A DNA stretch of 64,000 nucleotides from positions 4,464,001 to 4,528,000 of the forward strand of contig NC_014618.1 of assembly GCF_000164865.1 (NCBI RefSeq), written 5' to 3'. The notes beneath the pieces are model-generated. The model was not told where the DNA came from, made no database searches, and saw only the letters and a list, made by a program, of their open reading frames with translations. Below are positions 21,459 to 30,061 of the stretch, piece by piece. Each line of letters starts with the position of its first letter. The stretch's first letter is position 1. The position numbers were made by a program, and so were the translations under genes. Source of the stretch: [Enterobacter] lignolyticus SCF1. GTDB taxonomy: Bacteria; Pseudomonadota; Gammaproteobacteria; Enterobacterales; Enterobacteriaceae.

Positions 21459-22777
21459 CGCGACAGTTTTGCCAGCAGCGTTTTACGCGTAATCCCCAAC
21501 TGACGGGCGGCTTCCGTTTTATTGCCGCCCGTTTTCTCCAGCGCCGCCTGAATCACCTCTTTCTCCACCTCCACCAGCGGCAGGATATCGTGCTCCGGCA
21601 GCGCTTTGATCGGCGTGGCGGCAATCGCCAGCGGCAGCTCACGCTCAGTGATGAACTCCCCGGTCAGCAGAACGACGGCCCGCTCGATGGCGTTTTCCAG
21701 CTCGCGGATGTTGCCCGGCCAGTCGTAATGGATCAGCAGATCCATCGCCTGCGGCGTAAACCCTTTCACCGCTTTGCGGTTGCGCCCGGCGTAGCGCTGC
21801 AGGAAGTGTTCGGCCAGCAGCGGGATATCCTCACGACGCTGGCGTAGCGACGGCATCTCGATAGTCACCACGTTCAGCCGGTAGTAGAGATCCTGACGGA
21901 AACGCCCGGCGCTCACCTCCTGCGCCAGGTCACGGTGCGTGGCGGCGATAAGCCTGACGTCGACGGAAATCGTCTGGTTGCTGCCGACGCGCTGCACCTC
22001 CCGCTCCTGAATAACCCGCAGCAGCCGGACCTGCATCAGCGGCGAAATGTCGCCGATCTCATCCAGGAACAGGGTGCCGCCGTCGGCCTCGACAAAGCGG
22101 CCTTCCCGGCGCTTGTCCGCCCCGGTAAACGCCCCTTTCTCGTGGCCAAACAGCTCAGACTCCAGCAGGGACTCATTGAGCGCCGCGCAGTTCAGCGTCA
22201 CCAGCGGTTTCTCGCCGCGAGCGCTGCTGGCATGCAGCGCCCGGGCCACCAGCTCTTTACCGGTGCCGGAGTCGCCGTGAATCAGCACCGTCGCGTCTGA
22301 GGGCGCCACCATAGCGATATCATTGAGCAGATGCTGCATCGCCGGGCTGCGGCCGACCATACCGCACTGCGCCGCCGAAACCGGGGACGGCTCGCCCTCC
22401 GGCTCGCGGGTATGCGCGAGCGCCTGCGCTAACGTCTCCTGCAGACGGTCAAAATCCAGCGGCTTGATGAGGTAATCCAGCGCGCCGCTTTTTATTGCTT
22501 CCACCGCGGTTTCAACGCTGGAGAAGGCGGTCATGATAAGCACAGGGATCGCCGGATTCAGCGCCTTAATCTCTTTGAGCGTATCAATACCGTCCATTTC
22601 CGCCATCCGCACGTCGCACAGCACCACGTCAAAGACATGCTCGCGCACCTGGCGCAGCGCCTCCTTGCCGCTGTTGGCGATTGCGACCTGATAGCCCCAG
22701 CCGCGCAGCAGCGCCTGTAAAATCGTGCAGTGGCTGACATCGTCATCCACCACCAGTACGTCGATGTTAACGTTCAT
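21455..22777 (-). CDS. zraR: Sigma-54-dependent response regulator ZraR
   Basis: 440 residues (441 in E. coli). The receiver domain (1-125) has DVVLCDVRMAEMDG with the phospho-acceptor Asp near 56. The AAA+ domain (about 140-380) has Walker A GDSGTGKE, the sigma-54-contacting ELFGHEKGAFTGA and Walker B GGTLFLDEIGD. A C-terminal Fis-type helix-turn-helix ends NKTEAARQLGITRKTLLAKL. With ZraS it activates zraP and zraSR in response to high zinc. It is the second gene of zraSR, 8 bp after zraS, and is convergent with purD. Confidence 0.97.
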   Translation of the reverse strand: MNVNIDVLVVDDDVSHCTILQALLRGWGYQVAIANSGKEALRQVREHVFDVVLCDVRMAEMDGIDTLKEIKALNPAIPVLIMTAFSSVETAVEAIKSGALDYLIKPLDFDRLQETLAQALAHTREPEGEPSPVSAAQCGMVGRSPAMQHLLNDIAMVAPSDATVLIHGDSGTGKELVARALHASSARGEKPLVTLNCAALNESLLESELFGHEKGAFTGADKRREGRFVEADGGTLFLDEIGDISPLMQVRLLRVIQEREVQRVGSNQTISVDVRLIAATHRDLAQEVSAGRFRQDLYYRLNVVTIEMPSLRQRREDIPLLAEHFLQRYAGRNRKAVKGFTPQAMDLLIHYDWPGNIRELENAIERAVVLLTGEFITERELPLAIAATPIKALPEHDILPLVEVEKEVIQAALEKTGGNKTEAARQLGITRKTLLAKLSR

Positions 22778-22785
22778 CTTCCCTG

Positions 22786-24180
22786 TCAGTCCTTCTGCTG
22801 TTTTGCCTTCACCGGCAGGTAGAGGGTAAATACCGCCCCGTTGCCGACGACGCTTGTCGCCTGAATGGTCCCGCCATGCTGCTCAATGATGTTTTGCACT
22901 ACCGCTAACCCTAACCCCGTTCCCTCGGCTTTTGTCGTGAAGTACGGCGTAAAAATCGCCTGCAGCTGCTCGGGCGCAATGCCTTTGCCACTATCGCGAA
23001 CCGCGATTTTCACCCGCTGCCCGTCGCATTCGCGGGCTTCAACCTCAATCGTGCCCTGTCGCCCGATCGCATGGATGGCGTTCAGATAGAGATTCAGCAG
23101 CACCTGCGTCAGCCTGTCAGGGTCGGCCTCTATCCGACACAGGCCGGGGTTGGGAGTATAGCGCAGCGCAATCTCCCGGCTTTGCGCATCCTGGCTCACC
23201 AGTTGCAGCGAATGGGCGATAACTTCATTAAGATCGACAGACTGCAGGGCCAGATGCGCCGGTTTCACCAGCTCCAGCAGCTCGCTCACCACCCGGTTTA
23301 ACCTGTCAGCCTCTTTGGCCATCACCCGCGCCAGCTCGTGCGGCTCGCCGCCTTCCGGCGTCCGTTCGGCGAAGTACTTCGCGATCCCTTTGATGGAGGA
23401 GAGCGGATTGCGGATCTCGTGCGCGACCCCGGCCGCCAGATGCCCGAGCGCCACCAGCTTCTCTTTACGGTTCATCGCCTCCTGCAGCTGCAGGCGGGAG
23501 CGCTGGTAGCGCTGGTACCAAAAAAAGGTCAGTATCGTCGCCAGCAGCACGGCGGCCAGCGCAAACAGAACAATCAGCGTATTACGCCATTCACGCGCCT
23601 GGGCGGCAACCAGATCGCGGGCGTCAAAGGCGATAAAAATCGCCTGGTACCCGGCGTCAGGCGGCAAAGCGGCGTTGCAGCGCGGCATCATATGTTTGCC
23701 TGACGCGTGGAGCGGCTGAAACTGCCGGTAGATCTCCAGCGCGGGCGTCGGTTCCGCATCATCTCCCGCAACGCTAACGCGCCGCCAGCGCTCCTGTTCA
23801 TCCACAGTGAGTTCGCGCATCTCGCGCGGCGAATACAGCGTCTTCCCCACCTGGGCCGGATCGCTGTGGGTGATAATATTGCCCCCGGCATCCGTCACCG
23901 CGAACCACAGCACGCCGGGCTGGCCCGCCATCTCTTCCAGCAGCGTCTGCTGCTGCGCGTGATGCATCCGCATCCCCATACCAACGCGCGAGCCGGATTC
24001 CAGCGCGCGTATCAGCACGCTCCCCTTCTCCAGCAGCGTCTGCCGGGCGGCCGCGCTCTCCCGCCCGTAGTCCCGAATCACCATCACCGAGAACAGCGCC
24101 ACCAGCAGCAGCACCACGGCAGGCAATGCGCCGCTCAGCCAGCGTGCCGCGCTGTCCTTATGCAGACGTATCATGCGCAT
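22786..24180 (-). CDS. zraS: Zinc/envelope-stress sensor histidine kinase ZraS
   Basis: 464 residues from ATG 24178-24180 (MRMIRLHKDSAARWL), aligning with the 465-residue E. coli protein; AAGGA lies 7 nt upstream. Another in-frame ATG at 24196-24198 has a stronger AAGGAG and would add six residues, so the true start is open. A membrane helix near residues 15-35 is followed by a periplasmic sensor domain with VGMGMRMHHAQQQ and PRCN. A second membrane helix (about 200-220) precedes the dimerisation helix with the phospho-acceptor His in HLAAGVAHEIRNPLSSIKG. The ATPase domain has DSGKGI and GTGLGLAVV. First gene of zraSR, divergent from zraP. Confidence 0.95.
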   Translation of the reverse strand: MRMIRLHKDSAARWLSGALPAVVLLLVALFSVMVIRDYGRESAAARQTLLEKGSVLIRALESGSRVGMGMRMHHAQQQTLLEEMAGQPGVLWFAVTDAGGNIITHSDPAQVGKTLYSPREMRELTVDEQERWRRVSVAGDDAEPTPALEIYRQFQPLHASGKHMMPRCNAALPPDAGYQAIFIAFDARDLVAAQAREWRNTLIVLFALAAVLLATILTFFWYQRYQRSRLQLQEAMNRKEKLVALGHLAAGVAHEIRNPLSSIKGIAKYFAERTPEGGEPHELARVMAKEADRLNRVVSELLELVKPAHLALQSVDLNEVIAHSLQLVSQDAQSREIALRYTPNPGLCRIEADPDRLTQVLLNLYLNAIHAIGRQGTIEVEARECDGQRVKIAVRDSGKGIAPEQLQAIFTPYFTTKAEGTGLGLAVVQNIIEQHGGTIQATSVVGNGAVFTLYLPVKAKQQKD

Positions 24181-24215
24181 ACAAAATTCCTTTGCCATGT
24201 CGACTCCTTTTCCTG

Positions 24216-24231
24216 AGCAGAAATCATGCCA
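24216..24231 (-). promoter_or_regulatory. Sigma-54 promoter of zraSR
   Basis: The minus strand reads TGGCATGATTTCTGCT: GG and GC spaced by exactly 10 bp, as sigma-54 requires (consensus TGGCAC-N5-TTGC). It lies 35-50 bp upstream of the zraS start. Confidence 0.8.
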
Positions 24232-24279
24232 CTTTTCTCTCCTGCTAAACCTGCCTCCGGACAATAACCCGCTGCCCGC

Positions 24280-24329
24280 GCGAGTAAAAATGACTCGTGG
24301 CGCCGACCCGGCGGGTCATTTTTACTCGC
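24280..24329. promoter_or_regulatory. ZraR binding sites: perfect 15-bp inverted repeat
   Basis: GCGAGTAAAAATGAC at 24280-24294 is repeated exactly, inverted, at 24315-24329, with 20 bp between. It sits between the two divergent sigma-54 promoters, in the enhancer position for ZraR. Similar sites are known in the E. coli zraP-zraSR interval. One regulator array probably serves both promoters. Confidence 0.8.
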
Positions 24330-24380
24330 TTTCGCCGATGCCGCCGCGCCGATACGCCCGCAGGCCGCTGCTTTTACCGT

Positions 24381-24396
24381 TGGCACGGAAGATGCA
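24381..24396 (+). promoter_or_regulatory. Sigma-54 promoter of zraP
   Basis: TGGCACGGAAGATGCA has -24 GG (24382-24383) and -12 GC (24394-24395) 10 bp apart, an excellent sigma-54 match 36 bp upstream of the zraP ATG. Confidence 0.88.
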
Positions 24397-24431
24397 ATAC
24401 CGCCAGTGAGATAACTGACTGGAGAATTACC

Positions 24432-24857
24432 ATGAAACGGAATAAACAGACCGGACTGGCGCTGGTTGCGCTATCGCTGATGGCGCTTGCATCTACCCCA
24501 GCCCTCGCCAGAGACGGCTGGGGCAACCACGGCGGGATGTGGCAGCAGGGCGGCAGCCCGTTAACCACGGAGCAGCAGGCGGCGGCGCAAAAAATTCATG
24601 ATGACTACTACGCGCAAACCAGCGCGCTGCGCCAGCAGCTGGCGTCCAAACGCTATGAATATAACGCGCTGCTCACCGCCAGCGCGCCGGACAGCGGTAA
24701 AATCAATGCGGTTGCTAAAGAGATGGCGTCGCTAAACCAGTCGCTGGACGAAAGCCGCGTTAAACGCGACCTCGCGCTGGCGCAGGCGGGCATACCTCGC
24801 GGCGGTATGGGTCACGGCGGGTGCGGCGGTCATATGGGCGGAATGGGTCACTGGTAA
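24432..24857 (+). CDS. zraP: Zinc-responsive periplasmic chaperone ZraP
   Basis: 141 residues from ATG 24432, the E. coli length; GGAG lies upstream. Longer in-frame readings cover the promoter. A signal peptide (basic MKRNK, a hydrophobic core and a cut after ALA, about residue 26) exports it. The mature protein has the CpxP/Spy/ZraP helical hairpin (LTTEQQAAAQKIHDDYYAQ to the coiled central region) and a C-terminal metal-binding Gly/His/Met tail with one Cys (HGGCGGHMGGMGHW). In E. coli it binds zinc, acts as a periplasmic chaperone and feeds back on ZraSR. Convergent with yjaH. Confidence 0.96.
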   Translation: MKRNKQTGLALVALSLMALASTPALARDGWGNHGGMWQQGGSPLTTEQQAAAQKIHDDYYAQTSALRQQLASKRYEYNALLTASAPDSGKINAVAKEMASLNQSLDESRVKRDLALAQAGIPRGGMGHGGCGGHMGGMGHW

Positions 24858-24869
24858 ACCGCGCCCGCG

Positions 24870-25568
24870 TTAAAAGGTTTTTGCCTTCGGCTGCCAGGTG
24901 CAAAAGTCTTCATTCGCCACCAGCAGCAGCTGTGAACCTTCCGGCGCTTCCAGCCATGCCACGCTGAGCTCCACCGTGGAGTGGCTCTGGCGGCGCTCAA
25001 TATGGCTTATCGCCTGACCGTCGAGGTCGGGCTTCACCGTCTGCCCTTCACAGGTAGTGACGGAGCCATCCTTATGCCAGCGCCCTTGATGCAGCATGAC
25101 GCGCCCCTGACGCAGGGCATCGCTGGTCTGGCGAATCTGCTGGGCCTGATAGCGGTACAGGGCGATCTGGTCGTTGGAAAGCTGCTGCTTTTGGCCATCG
25201 ACTTCACGCTGCATAAAGCTGAGATCGCCCCGGGAGTCGAAGCGCACCTTCACATGCTCCGGCGGTTTGCCGTAGATGTTGAGTTCGATGAGAGACAGGG
25301 TGTCGTCCTGCCAGCGATATTCGCTGAGGGACGTGTTTCCGCTATGCCACGGACTGAACGCGGCCAGCAGATGGGTTTCGCCGTCGCTGTCCTTACGCCA
25401 GATGCGCACAGCGCCTTCATTATCGGCATAGCCGCTGGCGGTAAACGGCGGCAGCGCGGACTGACGGCTACAGGCAGAGAGCAGCACGACGCCTGCCAGC
25501 ACTAACGCACGGCGCCAGCCAGACAAAAGGGGCGAAACCGCCCCTTCGTTAAAACTGTTCGCTGCCAC
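24870..25568 (-). CDS. yjaH: Putative lipoprotein, DUF1481 family
   Basis: 232 residues from GTG 25566-25568, only 6 bp after hupA on the same strand. Function is unknown. After an unusually long N-terminal leader (about 18 residues) a hydrophobic segment ends in a lipobox, VVLLSACS, so the mature protein is probably a lipoprotein beginning at Cys 33. The rest is soluble with no motif I recognise. It resembles E. coli YjaH, which lies in the same place after hupA; co-transcription with hupA is likely. The start is uncertain. Confidence 0.85.
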   Translation of the reverse strand: MAANSFNEGAVSPLLSGWRRALVLAGVVLLSACSRQSALPPFTASGYADNEGAVRIWRKDSDGETHLLAAFSPWHSGNTSLSEYRWQDDTLSLIELNIYGKPPEHVKVRFDSRGDLSFMQREVDGQKQQLSNDQIALYRYQAQQIRQTSDALRQGRVMLHQGRWHKDGSVTTCEGQTVKPDLDGQAISHIERRQSHSTVELSVAWLEAPEGSQLLLVANEDFCTWQPKAKTF

Positions 25569-25574
25569 GCGGTC

Positions 25575-25847
25575 TTACTTAACGGCGTCTTTCAGTGCTT
25601 TACCAGAAACAAATGCCGGCACGTTAGCTGCGGCGATTTTGATTTCTTTACCGGTCTGCGGGTTGCGGCCAGTACGCTCAGCGCGGTGGTTCACTTTGAA
25701 GGTACCGAAACCAACCAGTTGTACAGCATCGCCTTCTTTCAGAGACTCAGTAATAGCAGCCAGGGTGGATTCCAGAGCAGCTTTTGCCTGTGCTTTAGAC
25801 AGATCAGCCTTGTCCGCAATTACATCAATCAGTTGAGTCTTGTTCAT
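25575..25847 (-). CDS. hupA: DNA-binding protein HU-alpha
   Basis: 90 residues, almost identical to E. coli HupA. It begins MNKTQLIDVIADKADLSKAQ; the beta-arm with the DNA-intercalating proline is in RTGRNPQTGKEIKIAAANVP. HU binds and bends DNA without sequence preference and shapes the nucleoid as an alpha/beta dimer. AAGGA lies 7 nt before the ATG. The 186-bp upstream spacer holds an inverted repeat of GCCCCCC/GGGGGGC (25951-25979) without a U tract downstream on either strand. Confidence 0.98.
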   Translation of the reverse strand: MNKTQLIDVIADKADLSKAQAKAALESTLAAITESLKEGDAVQLVGFGTFKVNHRAERTGRNPQTGKEIKIAAANVPAFVSGKALKDAVK

Positions 25848-26033
25848 AAGTTATCCTTACAATGTGTTTATCGCTTGCTAAGCATCGAGTGCGACGGAAA
25901 TGCCTGAAAAGCACTCTCCTGCATACACGCACCGATAGCCACTTTTTTTCGCCCCCCAAATGTAGACCAGACGGGGGGCAGATGTGAAGCCTTCAGGCAT
26001 GACAAATCAGGCGGTAAATCACGTTTTCTGGTC

Positions 26034-26624
26034 TCATTGCTCAAAAATTATACCGATATTGCTCTCGCCGGCCTCGCGAAGGTCTGCCCGCAGCCCTTTG
26101 ATCAGCTCAATATCGCGTTCTTCGCAGTCGGCCAGAAGTCGGAATATTTCCCACTGAATGTCCCATTCCTGCTCTACGGCCGGGTTTTCTTTCAGCTCTT
26201 CATCGGTCATTTCCCGACCCGCCTGGGTCATTTCCAGCATGGCGACGGTGGTGATTGAGCTCTTGCTCACCTCCACGGCGTGTTCGAGGGTTTCACCGCT
26301 TAAACGGGAGTGGATCAGCTCGCTGAGCGCCACGCAGGCGTCGATCGCCGGATAGACCCCGTACATGTCGAAATCATCCGCGACGGGGATCGCCTCTTCC
26401 AGCTTCTCCAGCTGACTGTCGAAGTTGACCTTCGCGTCTTTCACCGTCAGCGTTTCCCAGACCAGATCGAGAATACGGCGATACAGCTGCCCGTCGGCAA
26501 ACTCCGTTTGCTTGCAGAACATGGCGTAGTTCGGGTACATACGCTCGCACAGGCAGGCCATAAAGGTGACGTGCTGCCAGCTTTCCAGCTTCTCCAGGCG
26601 CAGATGAATCGGGTTTTGTAACAT
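26034..26624 (-). CDS. yjaG: YjaG family protein (DUF416)
   Basis: 196 residues, as in E. coli, with high identity (starts MLQNPIHLRLEKLESWQHV and ends SNIGIIFEQ). Predominantly helical and acidic, with no signal peptide or membrane segment, so cytoplasmic. The biochemical function is not established. It lies 42 bp after nfi, probably in one transcription unit with hemE and nfi. Confidence 0.92.
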   Translation of the reverse strand: MLQNPIHLRLEKLESWQHVTFMACLCERMYPNYAMFCKQTEFADGQLYRRILDLVWETLTVKDAKVNFDSQLEKLEEAIPVADDFDMYGVYPAIDACVALSELIHSRLSGETLEHAVEVSKSSITTVAMLEMTQAGREMTDEELKENPAVEQEWDIQWEIFRLLADCEERDIELIKGLRADLREAGESNIGIIFEQ

Positions 26625-26666
26625 GATGAGATCTCAGAATCGGTAATTAGCGGAAGTGTACCTGAA

Positions 26667-27338
26667 TCAGGGCTGAATTGCTTGCAGCCTGCGAAACGCC
26701 GGGCGCTCCGAGGCGACGGCGTCGGCCCAGCGCGTCGGCTCCGGCAGACGGTAGCCCCGCATGCAGCGCTGCACCCACGCCAGCGCGCTATCCTGGCTCA
26801 CACGATGACCGGTAGAAACAAATAGCGGATTACAGCGCGCCTTGCTGCGCCACACCCAGGCCAGCGGTTCGCCTTTATCCAGCAGCGGCGCCAGCGCGCC
26901 GGGCTCCGCAGACAAAGGCTCAAACTTGCCGCACAGCCGCTTTTTCGCTACGCCAATCGTCGGCACATCCACCAGCAGCCCGAAGTGGCTGGCGACGCCC
27001 AGGCGCCGGGGGTGAGAAATACCGTGACCGTCGACGAACAGCAGATCCGGTTTTTGCGCAAGCTGCTCCCACGCCGCCAGCAGCGCGGGATACTCGCGAA
27101 AGGAGAGAAAACCGGGGATATATGGCATGGTGGTGGCGATGCGGGCGACTTTGTACTCCACCAGCTCAAGCGCCGGATAGCTCAGCACCACCATCGCCGC
27201 GCGGGTGATCTCTCCGCCCTGTTCGAACCCAACGTCCGCGCCGCCGATCCAGCGGGGCGGATCGACATCAAGCCGATCCTCGCGGATCACCGAGGATGCC
27301 AGGGTCTGCTGCTGCAGGCGAAGCGTCGCCAGATCCAT
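26667..27338 (-). CDS. nfi: Endonuclease V (deoxyinosine 3' endonuclease)
   Basis: 223 residues, as in E. coli. Nicks DNA at the second bond 3' to deoxyinosine, initiating repair of deaminated adenine. The catalytic acidic residues lie in GGADVGFEQ (Asp about 35), in the block ending FLSFRE (Glu about 89) and in LLFVDGHGISHPRR (Asp about 110). The wedge motif PYIPG is present. It overlaps none of its neighbours and sits 9 bp after hemE. Confidence 0.96.
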   Translation of the reverse strand: MDLATLRLQQQTLASSVIREDRLDVDPPRWIGGADVGFEQGGEITRAAMVVLSYPALELVEYKVARIATTMPYIPGFLSFREYPALLAAWEQLAQKPDLLFVDGHGISHPRRLGVASHFGLLVDVPTIGVAKKRLCGKFEPLSAEPGALAPLLDKGEPLAWVWRSKARCNPLFVSTGHRVSQDSALAWVQRCMRGYRLPEPTRWADAVASERPAFRRLQAIQP

Positions 27339-27347
27339 ATCGCGTCC

Positions 27348-28412
27348 TTACCGATGGTACTGCGCCGACAGGCGGTGTACCGCGTCGACAAACGCGCCCG
27401 CATGCTCCGGCAAAACATCCTGATGGATACCGTGCCCAAGGTTGAAAACATGGCCCTCGCCGTGACCAAAACCGGCGAGGATCGTGGACACCTCTTCCTC
27501 AATGCGCGCCGGCGGGGCGTACAGCATGGACGGGTCCATATTGCCCTGCAGCGCGACCTTATCGCCCACCCGACGGCGCGCGTCGGCGATGTCCGTCGTC
27601 CAGTCGAGGCCCAGCGCGTCGCACCCGGTCTCCGCCATTGCCTCCAGCCACTGCCCGCCGCCTTTAGTAAACAGCGTCACCGGCACCCGGCGGCCTTCAT
27701 TTTCCCGCAGCAGGCCGTCGACGATTTTGTGCATGTAATAGAGTGAAAACTGCTGATAGTCGCGCCCGGTCAGCACACCGCCCCAGGTATCGAAAATCAT
27801 CACCGACTGCGCGCCCGCGCGGATTTGCGCGTTCAGATACAGCGTGACGCTTTTCGCCAGCTTATCGAGCAGCAGGTGCAGCGCCTGCGGGTCGGCGTAC
27901 ATCATTTTCTTGATCACGGTGAACGCTTTGCTGCTGCCGCCTTCCACCATGTAGGTCGCCAGCGTCCACGGGCTGCCGGAAAAACCGATCAGCGGGACGT
28001 CGCCTTTCAGCTCGCGGCGAATGGTACGCACCGCGTTCATCACATAGCCAAGCTCCTGCTCCGGGTCGGGAACCGGCAGCTTTTCGACATCCGCTTTGCT
28101 GGCGATCGGCGAGGTGAAGCGCGGGCCTTCGCCAGCTTCAAAATAGAGGCCAAGCCCCATCGCATCAGGAACGGTCAGAATATCCGAAAAGAGGATCGCC
28201 GCATCAAGCTTATAGCGGCGCAGCGGCTGCAGCGTCACTTCGCAGGCCAGTTCCGCATTTTTGCACAGCGACATGAAATCGCCCGCCTGCGCCCTTGTCG
28301 CTTTGTATTCCGGCAGATAGCGGCCCGCCTGGCGCATCATCCACACCGGCGTGACATCAACAGGCTGGCGCAGCAGCGCACGCAGATAACGATCGTTCTT
28401 CAGTTCGGTCAT
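27348..28412 (-). CDS. hemE: Uroporphyrinogen decarboxylase
   Basis: Removes four carboxyl groups from uroporphyrinogen III to give coproporphyrinogen III in haem synthesis. 354 residues, as in E. coli. The N-terminal signature PVWMMRQAGRYLPEY holds the active-site Arg residues. Asp in ILFSDILTVPDAMG, Tyr in TYMVEGG and His in FNLGHGIHQDV complete the pocket. It lies 39 bp after nudC and upstream of nfi and yjaG on the same strand. Confidence 0.97.
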   Translation of the reverse strand: MTELKNDRYLRALLRQPVDVTPVWMMRQAGRYLPEYKATRAQAGDFMSLCKNAELACEVTLQPLRRYKLDAAILFSDILTVPDAMGLGLYFEAGEGPRFTSPIASKADVEKLPVPDPEQELGYVMNAVRTIRRELKGDVPLIGFSGSPWTLATYMVEGGSSKAFTVIKKMMYADPQALHLLLDKLAKSVTLYLNAQIRAGAQSVMIFDTWGGVLTGRDYQQFSLYYMHKIVDGLLRENEGRRVPVTLFTKGGGQWLEAMAETGCDALGLDWTTDIADARRRVGDKVALQGNMDPSMLYAPPARIEEEVSTILAGFGHGEGHVFNLGHGIHQDVLPEHAGAFVDAVHRLSAQYHR

Positions 28413-28451
28413 GTTTGCAGTTCCTTTATGCGTCAGGCGGTCAGTGTACCA

Positions 28452-29225
28452 TCACTCGTACTCTGCCCGACACATTGCCACCATATCTTCGATCAGGCGG
28501 CGCGCGACGGTGCCCGCCGGCGGCAGCAGCGGCAGACCGTCGAAGCGATACCAGTTCGCCTCCAGCAGCTCTTTCGGGTCGATAACGATGTCGCCGCTGT
28601 CGTATTCCGCCATAAAGGCGGTCATCAGCGACTGCGGGAACGGCCACGGCTGCGAGGTGACATAGCGCAGGTTCTTCACCCGAATGCCGCTCTCTTCCAT
28701 CACTTCGCGCGCAACGGCCTGCTCAAGGGTTTCCCCGACCTCGACGAAGCCTGCCAGGACCGTGTGGACGCCGTTGCGATGGCGGGTATGCTGCGCCAGC
28801 AGAATCGAATCGTCCCGGCGGATAGCGACGATGATGCAGGGCGCGATTTGCGGGTAGTAGCGCTCGCGGCAGTGGCTGCACAGCAGGGCCCACTCGGTTT
28901 TGCTCGGCCGCATGGTATGGCCGCAATAGCCGCAGAATTTGTGGGAACGGTAGAACTCGGCGAGCTGCACGCCGCGACCGGCCAGCTGGAACAGGCCGAC
29001 GTCCTGATCGAGCACCTGACGCACCGTGCCCATATCGTGACGGCGCGCCTGCTGCACGAGCCAGACAGGATCGCCCTGCCACTCGCCGATCCGCATTGCG
29101 GACTGCCCCGCAAGATCGAAATTTCCCGCTTCGCCGTATGGTATTTCACCGCGAGGAAGCCATAATTTTTGTTCGTGGCTGACGATCCACCAGCCGCGAT
29201 CTAATTTTTCAATTATTCGATCCAT
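28452..29225 (-). CDS. nudC: NAD(H) pyrophosphatase / RNA deNADding enzyme
   Basis: 257 residues, as in E. coli. Hydrolyses NAD(H) and removes NAD caps from RNA 5' ends. A four-cysteine zinc site is present (CGYCGH and CSHCRE, about residues 98-119). The Nudix box GFVEVGETLEQAVAREVMEE and the NAD-specificity motif SQPWPFPQS follow it. Likely first gene of nudC-hemE-nfi-yjaG, divergent from rsd with a 96-bp spacer. Confidence 0.97.
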   Translation of the reverse strand: MDRIIEKLDRGWWIVSHEQKLWLPRGEIPYGEAGNFDLAGQSAMRIGEWQGDPVWLVQQARRHDMGTVRQVLDQDVGLFQLAGRGVQLAEFYRSHKFCGYCGHTMRPSKTEWALLCSHCRERYYPQIAPCIIVAIRRDDSILLAQHTRHRNGVHTVLAGFVEVGETLEQAVAREVMEESGIRVKNLRYVTSQPWPFPQSLMTAFMAEYDSGDIVIDPKELLEANWYRFDGLPLLPPAGTVARRLIEDMVAMCRAEYE

Positions 29226-29321
29226 GTCTATTGCACTACCTTCGCTTCACTGGCAACGTGTTTACATTATTTTTACATATTGGTCTGAGCAGTTTTCAAT
29301 CTTAAACGTGCGGAGTCAATC

Positions 29322-29825
29322 ATGCTAAACCAATTAGAAAGCCTGACAGAACGCGTGGGTGGAAATAATCACTTCATCGACCATTGGCTGCTGGTACGTA
29401 AACATCTGCTCGTCGCCTACTACAACCTGGTCGGCATTAAGCCGGGTAAAGGCTCATACATGCGCCTTAACGAAAAGGCGCTGGACGATTTTTGCCAAAG
29501 TCTGGTCGACTATCTCTCCGCCGGTCACTTCAATATTTATGAGCGCATTGTGGGTAAAATGGAAGGCGATAACCCACTTTTAGCCACCAACAAGATTTAT
29601 CCGCTGCTGGAGGCCAATACCCAGCAGATCATGGATATCTATGATTCCAGCCTGGAAAACGCCATCGATGACGACAACTGCATGGCGTTCCAGAAGGCGC
29701 TTTCAAGCCTTGGCGAAGCGCTGGACGCCCGCTTTACGCTGGAAGACCGGCTTATTGTGCTGGCTTTTGATCACCGTCTTAAGGGCGGCGCCAATAACGC
29801 GGGCCATATTGCACGTCCGGCTTGA
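29322..29825 (+). CDS. rsd: Anti-sigma-70 factor Rsd
   Basis: 167 residues (158 in E. coli). Binds region 4 of RpoD in stationary phase and, in E. coli, also stimulates SpoT when free of HPr. The conserved WLLVRKHLLVAYYNLVGIKP and RLNEKALDDFCQSLVDYLSA are present. The C-terminus after the last helix is longer and different (HRLKGGANNAGHIARPA) from E. coli. GGAG lies 6 nt before the ATG. It stands alone between divergent nudC and the TPP riboswitch. Confidence 0.95.
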   Translation: MLNQLESLTERVGGNNHFIDHWLLVRKHLLVAYYNLVGIKPGKGSYMRLNEKALDDFCQSLVDYLSAGHFNIYERIVGKMEGDNPLLATNKIYPLLEANTQQIMDIYDSSLENAIDDDNCMAFQKALSSLGEALDARFTLEDRLIVLAFDHRLKGGANNAGHIARPA

Positions 29826-29860
29826 GATTTTAAGCGTTAACGCGTAGTTTACATACACTA

Positions 29861-29880
29861 CCTCGCCATACGGGCGAGGG
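29861..29880 (+). terminator. Hairpin after rsd
   Basis: CCTCGCC-ATAC-GGGCGAGG is followed by GTTTATCTT. It is a plausible rsd terminator lying just before the riboswitch aptamer. Confidence 0.5.
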
Positions 29881-29884
29881 TTTA

Positions 29885-29971
29885 TCTTGTCGGAGTGCCC
29901 AGTTGGGCTGAGACCGTTTATTCGGGATCCGCGGAACCTGATCAGGCTAATACCTGCGAAGGGAACAAGAG
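29885..29971 (+). promoter_or_regulatory. TPP (THI-box) riboswitch of thiCEFSGH
   Basis: The aptamer core is plain: CGGAGTGCCC, then GGCTGAGACCG, CGGGATCCGCGGAACCTGAT (pyrophosphate sensor) and CCTGCGAAGGGAACAAG. It is nearly identical to the E. coli thiC aptamer, with the same 90-nt downstream platform before the thiC start. Thiamine pyrophosphate binding would reduce thiC translation and transcription. Confidence 0.96.
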
Positions 29972-30061
29972 TAACACTGCTGCTGTATCGCCTTCTGGCG
30001 ATCTCGCCTCTTGCTTCATCCGTCGTCTGACAAGCCACGTCCTTACTTTCTGGAATGAGCT

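Noticed and set aside
25951..25979. GCCCCCC/GGGGGGC hairpin upstream of hupA as a terminator
   Set aside because: Neither strand has a T run after the stem; the adjacent T run (25943-25949) precedes it on the plus strand and reads as A's on the transcribed minus strand.
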